A stretch of 32,433 nucleotides of DNA, taken from NCBI GenBank assembly GCA_020848455.1, contig JADLAB010000201.1:1-32433 (forward strand), given 5' to 3'. The notes under the pieces were generated by a model. The model ran no database searches. It was not told the DNA's origin and worked only from the letters and a program-made list of their open reading frames with translations. The DNA is from Polyangiaceae bacterium (GTDB taxonomy: Bacteria > Myxococcota_A > Polyangia > Polyangiales > Polyangiaceae). Numbering within the stretch: the stretch's first letter is position 1; each line of letters starts with the position of its first letter. Shown here in pieces: positions 8,908 through 18,246 of the stretch. The position numbers were made by a program, and so were the translations under genes.

Positions 8908-9825
8908 ATGAAACGACCCCCCTTGCGCCTGTGCCTGGTCGACATGAACGACGGGCACCCGAACCAGGCGATGCGCTGCTTGCACGGCATCGTCGACCGC
9001 TACTTCGAGCGCGTGCACCACAGCAACCCCGCGGTCGAGTGTCAGCTCGTGCACGTGTCGCCGCGCGACAAGGAGGAGGTGCCGCCGACCGACTGCGACG
9101 TCTACATCTCCTCCGGCGGCCCCGGCTCGCCCTTCGATGGCGACGGCCAGGCGTGGGTGACGAACTACGGCCGCTTCGTCGACGGCATCCTCGACTCCTG
9201 GCACACGGGCTCGCGGCGGCGGGCGCTCTTCGCCATCTGTTACTCGTTCGAGATGGTGGTGCGGCACCTCGGGGTCGCCCAGGTGGTCAAGCGCGACCAG
9301 CGCAAGTTCGGCGTCATGCCGGTCTACCCGACCGCGGACGGCCAGCGCCACCCGCTGCTCGCCCCTTTCGGCGATCGGCTGTTCGCCTTCGAGCACCGCT
9401 GGTGGGAGGCGGTCGACGTCGACGAGAAGCGCATGGCGGAGCTCCACGGGACGCTGCTCGCGCGCGAGAGCCGCGACGGCGTGTCGAAGGGGCGCGCCAT
9501 CATGGGCTTCGACACGGGGCCGAGCATCGAGGCGGTGCAGTTCCACCCCGAGGCCGACCGGCTCGGCGTGGTGTCGTGGGTCACGCGGCCCGAGCAGGCG
9601 GCCGCGTTCAAGGACACCTACGGCGAGTCGACCTACCAGGCGATGATGCGCACGCTCGACGACCCGCGCCGGCTCGCGCGCACGTTCGCCTTCCTCATCC
9701 CGAGCTTTCTCGCGCGGCGCTTCAACGCCCTCGCCCCCGAGCGGGACTACGTGCCCATCGCGCTGCCCGACGACACCGACATCCAGGGCTTCGACGACGC
9801 GATGCCTGCGGCCGAGACGGGCTGA
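8908..9825 (+). CDS. Class I glutamine amidotransferase-like protein
   Basis: A 305-residue stand-alone protein with the GATase1 fold. YISSGGPGSPF matches the oxyanion-strand loop, Cys111 in FAICYSFEMVV sits at the nucleophile elbow, and His213/Glu215 in EAVQFHPEAD complete the triad. The elbow is unusual: GxCxG is replaced by AICYS. A WWEAV motif (EHRWWEAVDVDEKRM) and a C-terminal extension (about 250-305, FLIPSFLARRFNALAPERDY) are not typical of GMP synthase or carbamoyl-phosphate synthase domains. The closest broad description is GMP-synthase-like amidotransferase; the ammonia acceptor is unknown. The start at ATG 8908 is supported by GGGGGAGCGAG about 8 nt upstream. It is followed after 193 nt by transketolase; that gap shows no clear signal. 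Confidence 0.82.
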   Translation: MKRPPLRLCLVDMNDGHPNQAMRCLHGIVDRYFERVHHSNPAVECQLVHVSPRDKEEVPPTDCDVYISSGGPGSPFDGDGQAWVTNYGRFVDGILDSWHTGSRRRALFAICYSFEMVVRHLGVAQVVKRDQRKFGVMPVYPTADGQRHPLLAPFGDRLFAFEHRWWEAVDVDEKRMAELHGTLLARESRDGVSKGRAIMGFDTGPSIEAVQFHPEADRLGVVSWVTRPEQAAAFKDTYGESTYQAMMRTLDDPRRLARTFAFLIPSFLARRFNALAPERDYVPIALPDDTDIQGFDDAMPAAETG

Positions 9826-10018
9826 CCGCGGCGCCCTCGGGCTCCCAACCCCACCGGCAGCGGTGTGGCGGGCCACTTCCGACGCGGAGCGGGCTCCGGG
9901 CCACGGCCGGGATCTGCGCCCGGCTCTCGCCCGGTCGACGTCCGGCGCCGCGAGCCTGGCTCGCCGCCCCTTTCTAGCCGGTTGTCTCCCTCGGGGCTGA
10001 CCGCTAGAAGAGGCGACC

Positions 10019-12061
<2,043 letters not shown>

Positions 12062-12062
12062 C

Positions 12063-12163
12063 AGTTATCAGTTATCAGTTATCAGTTATCAGTTATCAGC
12101 TCGGCCCGCCGGGCCGCGTCTGGGGCTTGGAGCTGACAACTGATGACTGAAAACTGAAGACTG
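12063..12163. repeat. Inverted CAGTnnT heptad array between convergent genes
   Basis: Five exact tandem copies of the heptamer AGTTATC run from 12063 to 12097. After a 33-nt GC-rich middle, four degenerate heptads of the opposite orientation (CTGACAA, CTGATGA, CTGAAAA, CTGAAGA, then CTG) run to 12163. Read on their own strands, both arms are CAGTnnT repeats, exact in one arm and drifting at positions 5-6 in the other. The AT-rich array contrasts sharply with its surroundings (about 70% GC). It fills almost the whole 104-nt space between the tkt stop and the stop of the 1278-residue gene. Base pairing of the arms would make a long imperfect stem. It could serve as a bidirectional terminator, a mobile or dispersed repeat, or a slippage-prone tract. 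Confidence 0.9.
12102..12116. terminator. GC hairpin at the centre of the heptad array
   Basis: CGGCCCG-C-CGGGCCG is a perfect palindrome at the tip of the larger inverted array. Together with the heptad arms it would form a long cruciform or RNA hairpin between two convergent stop codons, where a two-way terminator is expected. No run of U follows, so terminator function is a guess from position and structure. Confidence 0.4.
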
Positions 12164-12165
12164 CT

Positions 12166-15100
12166 TCAGCGGCGCACGGTGGGGGCGGCGCTCGACGCAT
12201 CCTCGGCGTCGGTGCGGCGCGGGCGATCCGCGCCGGGCAGGGTGGGCGCCGCGTCGCTGCCTCGAGGCCTCGCCTCGGTCGGCGCCGAGGCGGACGAGGT
12301 CACCGCCTCGGTCGGCGCCGAGCCGGACGAGGTCACCGCCTCGGTCACCGCGGCCGGCAGGGTGGGTGCGACGTCGGACGGCGTGCGCGGCGCGACCATG
12401 GGCTCGGTCGGCACAGGCGCGGGGCCGGCGGCGACGGTCGGGGCGGGCGCGGGCGGCCGCGCTCCGGGTGCGGGCGGGGACGGCGTCGGCGCCGCGTGCA
12501 GATCGACGACGCCGTCCGTGAGCCGGTGCGGCGCCTGCATCGACTCGCCCGGCGGCGGCGGCAGGAGCGAAGGACCCGGCACGAGCCGCTCCGGAGCGCG
12601 GGTCGCCTCGAGCTCGGCGCTCCAGGCGTCGACCCAGTCGACCCAGCGCACGTGCTGGAGCTTGAACACGAGCTTGCGCCGATCGAGCGGTGCCGGCGCG
12701 ACCGCGATGGGCTCGCCGCGCACCTTGGGCTTGACCATCGGGTTGCGGCTGAGGCCCCGGAAGCGGTAGACGACCTCCGTGCGGTAGCCGGTGCCCGGCC
12801 ACACGAGCAGCCCCTCCTCGATGACGTCGTAGGGCGTGTCCCGCCCGATCGCCCAGGCGATCTGCTCGCGCACCAGATCGACGCCCGCGAGGTGGTACAG
12901 GCCGCCGAGCGTGTTCTCGAACACGATGCGGCCGGTCGCGTCGAGCGCGTCGAGGAAGCCGGGGTGCGCCACGCTCGCGAGGATGAGGCCGCTCTGCTCC
13001 TCGAACGCCACCTCGCAGAGCTCGGGCCCGACGCCGGGACAGGCGAGGCGCAGCCGCATGCGGTTGCTGCCGAGGTCGATGCCCGCGAGCGCGAGGGGCC
13101 CGTGGTGCCAGTCGCGCGAGGCCGCCAGCAGCGCCACGAGCTCGCGCTCGACGAAGCGCCGCACGGCGGTCTCGATCTCGTGCAGGCCCTCGCGGAACTG
13201 CCCGCGCGAGCCCTCGGAGCGGTGCGGCGCCTGGCCCAGCGTCTTCGGGCCGCGACTGGCGCGCGCCGCGTCCTCGTCCTCGCGCTGGGCCGCGCGCCGG
13301 AGGCGCACGTAGAGCTTCGGCAGGGTGCCGCTGTGGAAGCCGGGCACGAGCAGGGCGCCGACGGTCTCGCCGTGGTTGCCGACCAGGACGGGCGCGAGCT
13401 TGTCGCTGCGGCTGGCGCGGTAGAGCTTCCAGTTCTCTTTCAGCTCCCACACGATGAAGCCGAAGACACTCGGCAGGAAGAAGCCCGTGACGCCGGCGAT
13501 CGTGCCGCCGATGACCGGCCCGAGAAAGGACAGCGCCTGGTTGAAGGCTGCCAGGATGCCCGGCGTGAAGGGCACGAAGAGCTTGTGGGCGACCGTGGTG
13601 ATCGGCAGCTTGATCGGGTTGATGTAGGGCTCGATGAGCAGCGTGATGTAGAGGCGCACGACGTACGCGAAGCCGCCCCACACGAGGCCCGTCCCGCCCT
13701 TCACCCAGACCATCGCCTTGCTTTGGCCCTGCCGGAAGCGGAGCAGCTCGTCAACCTTGTACATGCCGCGGTCGAGCAGCTCCATCAGCGCCGCGAAGAA
13801 GCGCGCCACCAGGCGGAACAGGCCGGGCAAGAGGTGGTGGCTGAGCGCGCGCCAGCTCGGCGCGACCTTGTCGAAGAAGAAGTCCTCCGCGAGCTCCGCC
13901 AGGCGCGAGCTCATGACCCACGACAGGGCGACGAAGACCGCGACCGAGATCGCGATGGCGACCCATAGCGACTCGTCGCGCAGCGGCGTGAGCAGGTACA
14001 CGGGCAGGGCGATGGCGGCCGGCAGGAGCACGCGCCGGAACACGACGCGCACGACCGTGGTGCGCAGGAACCAGCGCACCGCGCGCCGGGTGATGATCCA
14101 GTGCGGCAGCTGCACGAGCCAGAAGCGCAAGAGCTTGCCGACGAGGCTCAGGCCCGCGACGACGGCCCAGCGGAACAGGCTCGAGTGGATGAGCCCGAGC
14201 GTGAAGAGCGTGAGCAGGAGGAACGAGCGCCAGTCGAGCAGGTGGAGCTCCGCCCCGCCGAACAGGTGCCAGAGCGGTCCCACGATGTGGGTCGCGCCCT
14301 CGAGCACCACGAAGGCGATCGCCGCCGGCAACAGCGCCCAGAGGACGACGTGCCGCCCGATGCGCGTGCCGAAGGAGGGCGCCGACAGGCGCTGCAGACC
14401 GCGCAGGTAGACCTCGCCCTTGCGGTAGACGCCGTCGAGCGAGACGTCGAGGATCTTGTCGAGCTTCGTGAGCGCGTCGCCGTGCCACAGCTCGCGCGCC
14501 GAGCGCATGTCCTCGAGCTTCAGCTGGTTGCGCGAGATGGCGTCGCGCAGATCGCCCAGCATGAGAAAGCCGTTCTCGACCGCGCGGTCGAGCAGCTCCT
14601 CGACGAGCTTGTCCCGGGCGTTCTCCTCCGGGCCGGAGCGCGGCTCGAGCCCGACCTCGGCGAGGGCCGCGGTGAGCTTGGGACGCAGGGACAGCCGGAC
14701 GTTGAGCTCGGCGCGCTCGGTCGCAGCGCGCAGCGCCTTGCCGAGCAGCTTGCGGTCGGGCGAGTCGATGCGCGCGTGGCGCACCTTCTTCTGCGCGGCG
14801 TGGATGTAGCGCGCCACGCGGATCTCGCGCGTCGCGGGCAGCGCGCGCACCATCGGCTGCTTGCCGAGGGAGAACAGGAAGCGCGCCATGTCGACCGCCC
14901 GCTCGGGCTTCTCGTGGGACATGGCGGCGAGCTGCAGGTCGTAGAGCAGGCGTGCCTCGACCGGGTAGCGCAGGCCGCGGTGGACCGCCGCCTCGGTCGC
15001 GAGCATGGTGAGCAGGGCGCTCCAGTCGACGTCGCCGCGAGCGAGCTTCTTCCGGTCGCCCGCCGAGAGCGGTGCGTCCCCGAGCGGCGCGAGCGCGGCG

Positions 15101-16002
15101 TTCACGCGCTGGCCGAGGTCGCGCAGATCCTGTCGCGCCGCCTTGCGCTCCTCCTCGCAGTCGGGCTCGAGACCGACGACGGCGCGGAGCAGCGCCGCGC
15201 GCACGTCGTTGCCGGCGGCCTTCGCCTTCGCGGCTGCCTTGCGCAGCCTCGCCCGGCTCCGTGCGCTCGGCGGGCGCGGGGCGAACATGCGCCCGAGCCC
15301 GAGCGACGGGGGTGGCAGAAAGCTCGTCGCCGAGCGGCCGCGCGTGGGCAGGGGCAGGGGGTCGGCACCCTCGGGCTTGCAGCGCTCGAGGATGGGCTCG
15401 GCCGCGACGTCCGCCGCCAGGATGGCCTCGATGCGGGCGGCGTCGTGGAGGCCGGGGAAGTGGACCGACAGGAGGTGAGGCGCGAAGAAGCGCAGCTCGA
15501 GGTAGAGCGCGACGAACTCGCTGTAGGTCTGTCGATCGTCGCCGGGCGGCAGCACCAGATCGTCATGGCGCAAGGTGGCGCGCACCTCGTCGAACTCGAT
15601 CTGGCCGATGCGGTCGATGCGCTCGCGCACCAGGGCCTCGGACAGGTTGCCGCCCTCGAAGCGCCGATCGAGCTCGAGGTGGATGCCGGCGTGGAAGGCT
15701 GCGCGCCACAGCTTCTGCAGGACCTCGCCCGGGGTGCGCCCCGCGAGCTCGCGCGGCGCGGGCCGCGCCACCAGGATGATCTCCTTGTCCGGCTTGGCGG
15801 CCGCGGCCCCGAGCTCCGCGGGGTCGATGATGGCCTTGAGCGCGTCGCGCGCGAGCGCGTAGCAGCGCGCATGCGGCACGTCGAGCTTGAGCCCCGACAC
15901 GTCCCGGTGCGCGCGGATGACCCGCCGCATGACCCGTGGATCGCACAGGGCCACCGGCGCCGCCGCCGTCGAGAAGTCGCGCTCCAGCTTCGCGAGATCC
16001 AT
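12166..16002 (-). CDS. Large membrane protein of unknown function
   Basis: A 1278-residue protein I do not recognise. Residues 1 to about 545 are soluble, charged and helical, rich in basic stretches (RKAAAKAKAAG, HAAQKKVRHARI). Residues about 550-855 hold roughly six to nine hydrophobic helices (for example RHVVLWALLPAAIAFVVLEG, SLWVAIAISVAVFVALSWV and VIGGTIAGVTGFFLPSVFGF). Residues about 860-1140 are a second soluble domain with IDLGSNRMRLRLACPG and GRIVFENTLGGLYHLAG. The last 130 residues are Pro/Ala/Thr-rich and contain direct repeats of an EAVTSSxSAPT unit. The start at ATG 16002 has a good ribosome binding site (GAGGAA, 5 nt). It is transcribed alone, convergent with tkt. No catalytic motif is visible. 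The topology places both large soluble domains probably in the cytoplasm, which is inference. Confidence 0.85.
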   Translation of the reverse strand: MDLAKLERDFSTAAAPVALCDPRVMRRVIRAHRDVSGLKLDVPHARCYALARDALKAIIDPAELGAAAAKPDKEIILVARPAPRELAGRTPGEVLQKLWRAAFHAGIHLELDRRFEGGNLSEALVRERIDRIGQIEFDEVRATLRHDDLVLPPGDDRQTYSEFVALYLELRFFAPHLLSVHFPGLHDAARIEAILAADVAAEPILERCKPEGADPLPLPTRGRSATSFLPPPSLGLGRMFAPRPPSARSRARLRKAAAKAKAAGNDVRAALLRAVVGLEPDCEEERKAARQDLRDLGQRVNAALAPLGDAPLSAGDRKKLARGDVDWSALLTMLATEAAVHRGLRYPVEARLLYDLQLAAMSHEKPERAVDMARFLFSLGKQPMVRALPATREIRVARYIHAAQKKVRHARIDSPDRKLLGKALRAATERAELNVRLSLRPKLTAALAEVGLEPRSGPEENARDKLVEELLDRAVENGFLMLGDLRDAISRNQLKLEDMRSARELWHGDALTKLDKILDVSLDGVYRKGEVYLRGLQRLSAPSFGTRIGRHVVLWALLPAAIAFVVLEGATHIVGPLWHLFGGAELHLLDWRSFLLLTLFTLGLIHSSLFRWAVVAGLSLVGKLLRFWLVQLPHWIITRRAVRWFLRTTVVRVVFRRVLLPAAIALPVYLLTPLRDESLWVAIAISVAVFVALSWVMSSRLAELAEDFFFDKVAPSWRALSHHLLPGLFRLVARFFAALMELLDRGMYKVDELLRFRQGQSKAMVWVKGGTGLVWGGFAYVVRLYITLLIEPYINPIKLPITTVAHKLFVPFTPGILAAFNQALSFLGPVIGGTIAGVTGFFLPSVFGFIVWELKENWKLYRASRSDKLAPVLVGNHGETVGALLVPGFHSGTLPKLYVRLRRAAQREDEDAARASRGPKTLGQAPHRSEGSRGQFREGLHEIETAVRRFVERELVALLAASRDWHHGPLALAGIDLGSNRMRLRLACPGVGPELCEVAFEEQSGLILASVAHPGFLDALDATGRIVFENTLGGLYHLAGVDLVREQIAWAIGRDTPYDVIEEGLLVWPGTGYRTEVVYRFRGLSRNPMVKPKVRGEPIAVAPAPLDRRKLVFKLQHVRWVDWVDAWSAELEATRAPERLVPGPSLLPPPPGESMQAPHRLTDGVVDLHAAPTPSPPAPGARPPAPAPTVAAGPAPVPTEPMVAPRTPSDVAPTLPAAVTEAVTSSGSAPTEAVTSSASAPTEARPRGSDAAPTLPGADRPRRTDAEDASSAAPTVRR
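12273..12346. repeat. 33-bp direct repeat inside the 1278-residue gene
   Basis: Two copies of a 33-bp unit (12273-12305 and 12306-12338) with a single difference, followed by a partial third. On the minus strand they encode the tandem 11-residue motif EAVTSSGSAPT / EAVTSSASAPT in the disordered C-terminal tail. Because the unit is a multiple of three, copy-number change would keep the reading frame. Confidence 0.85.
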
Positions 16003-16052
16003 CCGTTCCTCGGCTAGCCTTAGCCGGTTTCGACGCGGCCGTCAGATTCGCC

Positions 16053-16082
16053 TTCAACCCTTCGGGGTGAAAGTCTCGAGGC
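16053..16082 (+). repeat. REP-like palindromic element, copy A
   Basis: A 30-nt imperfect palindrome (TTCAACCCTTCGGGGTGAAA, then GTCTCGAGGC) in the 250-nt gap 16003-16252. It resembles two elements at 26043-26071 and 26147-26175, sharing TTCGGG, AAGTCTCG and the final GGC. The rest of the gap is GC-rich, with no gene and no clear promoter apart from the ribosome binding site of the gene starting at 16002. Confidence 0.5.
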
Positions 16083-16252
16083 CTTGGGCTGCGGGCTCCC
16101 GGCCCGGGGCCCGAGACGGTCCGGTCGGCCGGGGATCGGGGCGCACCGCGCGCCCTCGACGGCACCCGAAGCCTGTCGCCGGCGGCCTCCGGCGTGGCGG
16201 CGCGGCCGCCGCGGCACGACCCCGGCGCCCGGAGCGCCACGCACGGCTTCTC

Positions 16253-18028
16253 TCAGAACGTGACGACCGGCGACACCATCGGCGCGATGACCGTGCCGAA
16301 GGTCGGGACCATGAACATGAAGCGCAGCTCGGGCTGGATCGCGAAGTAGGTGTGCGCGTGGATCATCGCGCCCAGGCTGAAGCCGACGAAGTTCAGGCCC
16401 GTGATCTGGTAGGCCGTGAGATCGCGCTTGACGGCCGTCTGGTTGTCGCAGCGCTTCTCGGCGACGGTCACCTGCTGGCCCGAGTCGTTGAGCACGTCGC
16501 ACGCCGCGACGTCGACGCCGGCATTCACCTGGGCGAAGCCGCCATTGAGCGACACGAACGGGCTCGCGATCTTGTCGAGCAGGAAGTACCAGCTCGTGCG
16601 GACCTCGCCGTGGAACATGAAGAAGTCCCGGGCGACGGGCTCGAGCTGCCGACCCACAGGTAGCTGGTCGACGGGCACGCCGGGCGAGCCGCCGAGCCCG
16701 ACCCCGACGCGCGCGCCGAGCACGAAGCCGCCGTACATCGGGTTGGGCGCGTGCCAGAGGAGCCGGTCGTAGCCGACGACGAGCCGTCCGCCGGCGAGCG
16801 CGCCGCCGCCCTGGATCTCGTTGAAGGGCGTCTCGAGCGCGGCACCGAGGAACTCGTTGCCGTCCGCGTCGAAGCAGAAGTAGTTGTCGGGGCGTCCGTC
16901 CGAGGCCGCGGCCTTCGACGCGCCGCACACGCCGATCGCGCTGTCGATGAGCAGAATGTCGAGCTGCCCGCCGAGCGAGATCCAGTTCTTCTTGATGTCG
17001 CTGTCGGTGCCGCCGTCGCTGCCGCCCGAGCCGTCGTCCTCGCCCTGCTCGCAGCTGCCATCCTTGCAGATGAAGCCCTCTTTGCACTCCTGCGTGGCCT
17101 CGCAGCTCGCGCCCCAGCCCTTGTCGCCCCGCTGGTCGCCCTTCGGCTTCGAGCAGCCGGGGAAGTCCGGCGGACACTCGGTGGCGGCGGTGCACTTCTT
17201 CGGCGGGTCCTCGCCCGGCAGCGACGGGGGGTCGTCGTCGAGGGCGTTCTTGATCATCGTCTCCTGGGGCGCCTTGCGCGTCCCGGCCGTGCCGAGCACG
17301 TTGTTCTCGGCGTCGACGGCGGTGATGTAGAAGCGCACCTTGCCCGTGGTCGAGAGCTCCGAGCACGGGATCATCGCGCCGTAGCCGCCGCTCATCGGCT
17401 TCATGGCGACGGTGGTCCACTGCGAGCCGCCGTAGGACTTGAACGACAGCGACACCTTGGTCGCGCCGAGGTCGTCCGGAACCTTGATGAAGATCGGCAG
17501 CGGCGTGTTGATCGCGCCCTCGGGCGGGGCCTCGTACTCGAGGTCGCCACCGGCCGCCGGTCCCGGCCCCGGCTCGGGCTGCGGCTTCGGGCCGGGGCCC
17601 GGCTCGGGCACGGGGCCGGGGCCGCCGCTCTTGGCCTCCTTCTGCGCCTCCTTGAAGACCTTGAGCGCCTCGGAGGTGTCGCTCATGAAGTCCTCGAGCG
17701 GCTTCGCGTCCGGGTCGGCCTTGAGCGCCTTCAGGAAGGCGTCCTTCGCGGCGTCGGGCTGCTTCTTGCCCATCGAGTAGAGCACGCCGGCGCCCAGGTG
17801 GAGCTTGGAGAGGACCTTCTTGGCGCAGTTGTCCTTGCCGCAGCCCTTGATCGCCTCCTGCAGCTTGGCGAGCGCGCCGTCGAACTCCGTGTTGAGGTAG
17901 TCCTCGTACATCGCCGACTCGAAGGCTGCGTTGGCCGCCTTGTCGCCCGGGGCAGCGAGCGCGATGGCAGCAGCGGAGCCGATCAGGCCCGCGCACGCGA
18001 CGGAGATCAGGCGGGAGCGAAGGTGCAC
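16253..18028 (-). CDS. Secreted TPR / Cys-rich / outer-membrane beta-barrel protein
   Basis: A 591-residue multidomain envelope protein. Residues 1-26 are a signal peptide (cleavage near IALA-APG). About 30-135 is a TPR-like helical region (YEDYLNTEFDGALAKLQEAIKG, LHLGAGVLYSMGKK). About 135-165 is a Gly/Pro linker. About 165-255 is a beta-sandwich-like domain (INTPLPIFIKVPDDLGATKVS). About 270-335 is a Cys-rich module of the CxxxxECxxGFxCxDGxC kind. From about 345 to the end are alternating amphipathic strands finishing in a terminal Phe (VSPVVTF), typical of an outer-membrane barrel signal. The start is GTG 18028 with AGAGG 9 nt upstream. It lies 218 nt downstream of the OmpA lipoprotein on the same strand and may be part of the same envelope complex. 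No specific function is recognised. Confidence 0.82.
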   Translation of the reverse strand: MHLRSRLISVACAGLIGSAAAIALAAPGDKAANAAFESAMYEDYLNTEFDGALAKLQEAIKGCGKDNCAKKVLSKLHLGAGVLYSMGKKQPDAAKDAFLKALKADPDAKPLEDFMSDTSEALKVFKEAQKEAKSGGPGPVPEPGPGPKPQPEPGPGPAAGGDLEYEAPPEGAINTPLPIFIKVPDDLGATKVSLSFKSYGGSQWTTVAMKPMSGGYGAMIPCSELSTTGKVRFYITAVDAENNVLGTAGTRKAPQETMIKNALDDDPPSLPGEDPPKKCTAATECPPDFPGCSKPKGDQRGDKGWGASCEATQECKEGFICKDGSCEQGEDDGSGGSDGGTDSDIKKNWISLGGQLDILLIDSAIGVCGASKAAASDGRPDNYFCFDADGNEFLGAALETPFNEIQGGGALAGGRLVVGYDRLLWHAPNPMYGGFVLGARVGVGLGGSPGVPVDQLPVGRQLEPVARDFFMFHGEVRTSWYFLLDKIASPFVSLNGGFAQVNAGVDVAACDVLNDSGQQVTVAEKRCDNQTAVKRDLTAYQITGLNFVGFSLGAMIHAHTYFAIQPELRFMFMVPTFGTVIAPMVSPVVTF

Positions 18029-18104
18029 GTTCGGTTACCTCTGGTGCCTCGGCCCGCCCGGCGCGAGCGCGGGGAGGGCAGAGCCGTGGCGGATGGCGAG
18101 CGGA

Positions 18105-18154
18105 AATGCGGGGCGAGAATGCGAGGCGGAGAATGCCGCGAATGCGGCGAATGC
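18105..18154. repeat. GCATT-rich irregular short repeat
   Basis: Five AATGC copies (minus strand GCATT) at 18105, 18118, 18132, 18141 and 18150, the last three at exact 9-nt spacing (GCATTCGCC, GCATTCGCG, GCATTCTCC on the minus strand). It is located in the 218-nt spacer 18029-18246, which otherwise holds only a short palindrome GTCGCG-TG-CGCGAC at 18202-18215. It may be remnant simple-sequence DNA or clustered binding sites. Confidence 0.5.
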
Positions 18155-18246
18155 GTGGCGCGAAGGTCGGTCGCGGGGCGACGAGGTGATGGGGTGGGCC
18201 GGTCGCGTGCGCGACACCGGTGCCGACGCCGCGTGGCGGAGCGCGC

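Noticed and set aside
12063-12097. CRISPR-like array
   Set aside because: The repeats are 7 nt and contiguous with no spacers, and no cas genes are present.
14101-16017. 638-codon plus-strand frame opposite the 1278-residue protein
   Set aside because: Composition is shadow-like, whereas the minus frame has coherent membrane helices and a strong ribosome binding site.
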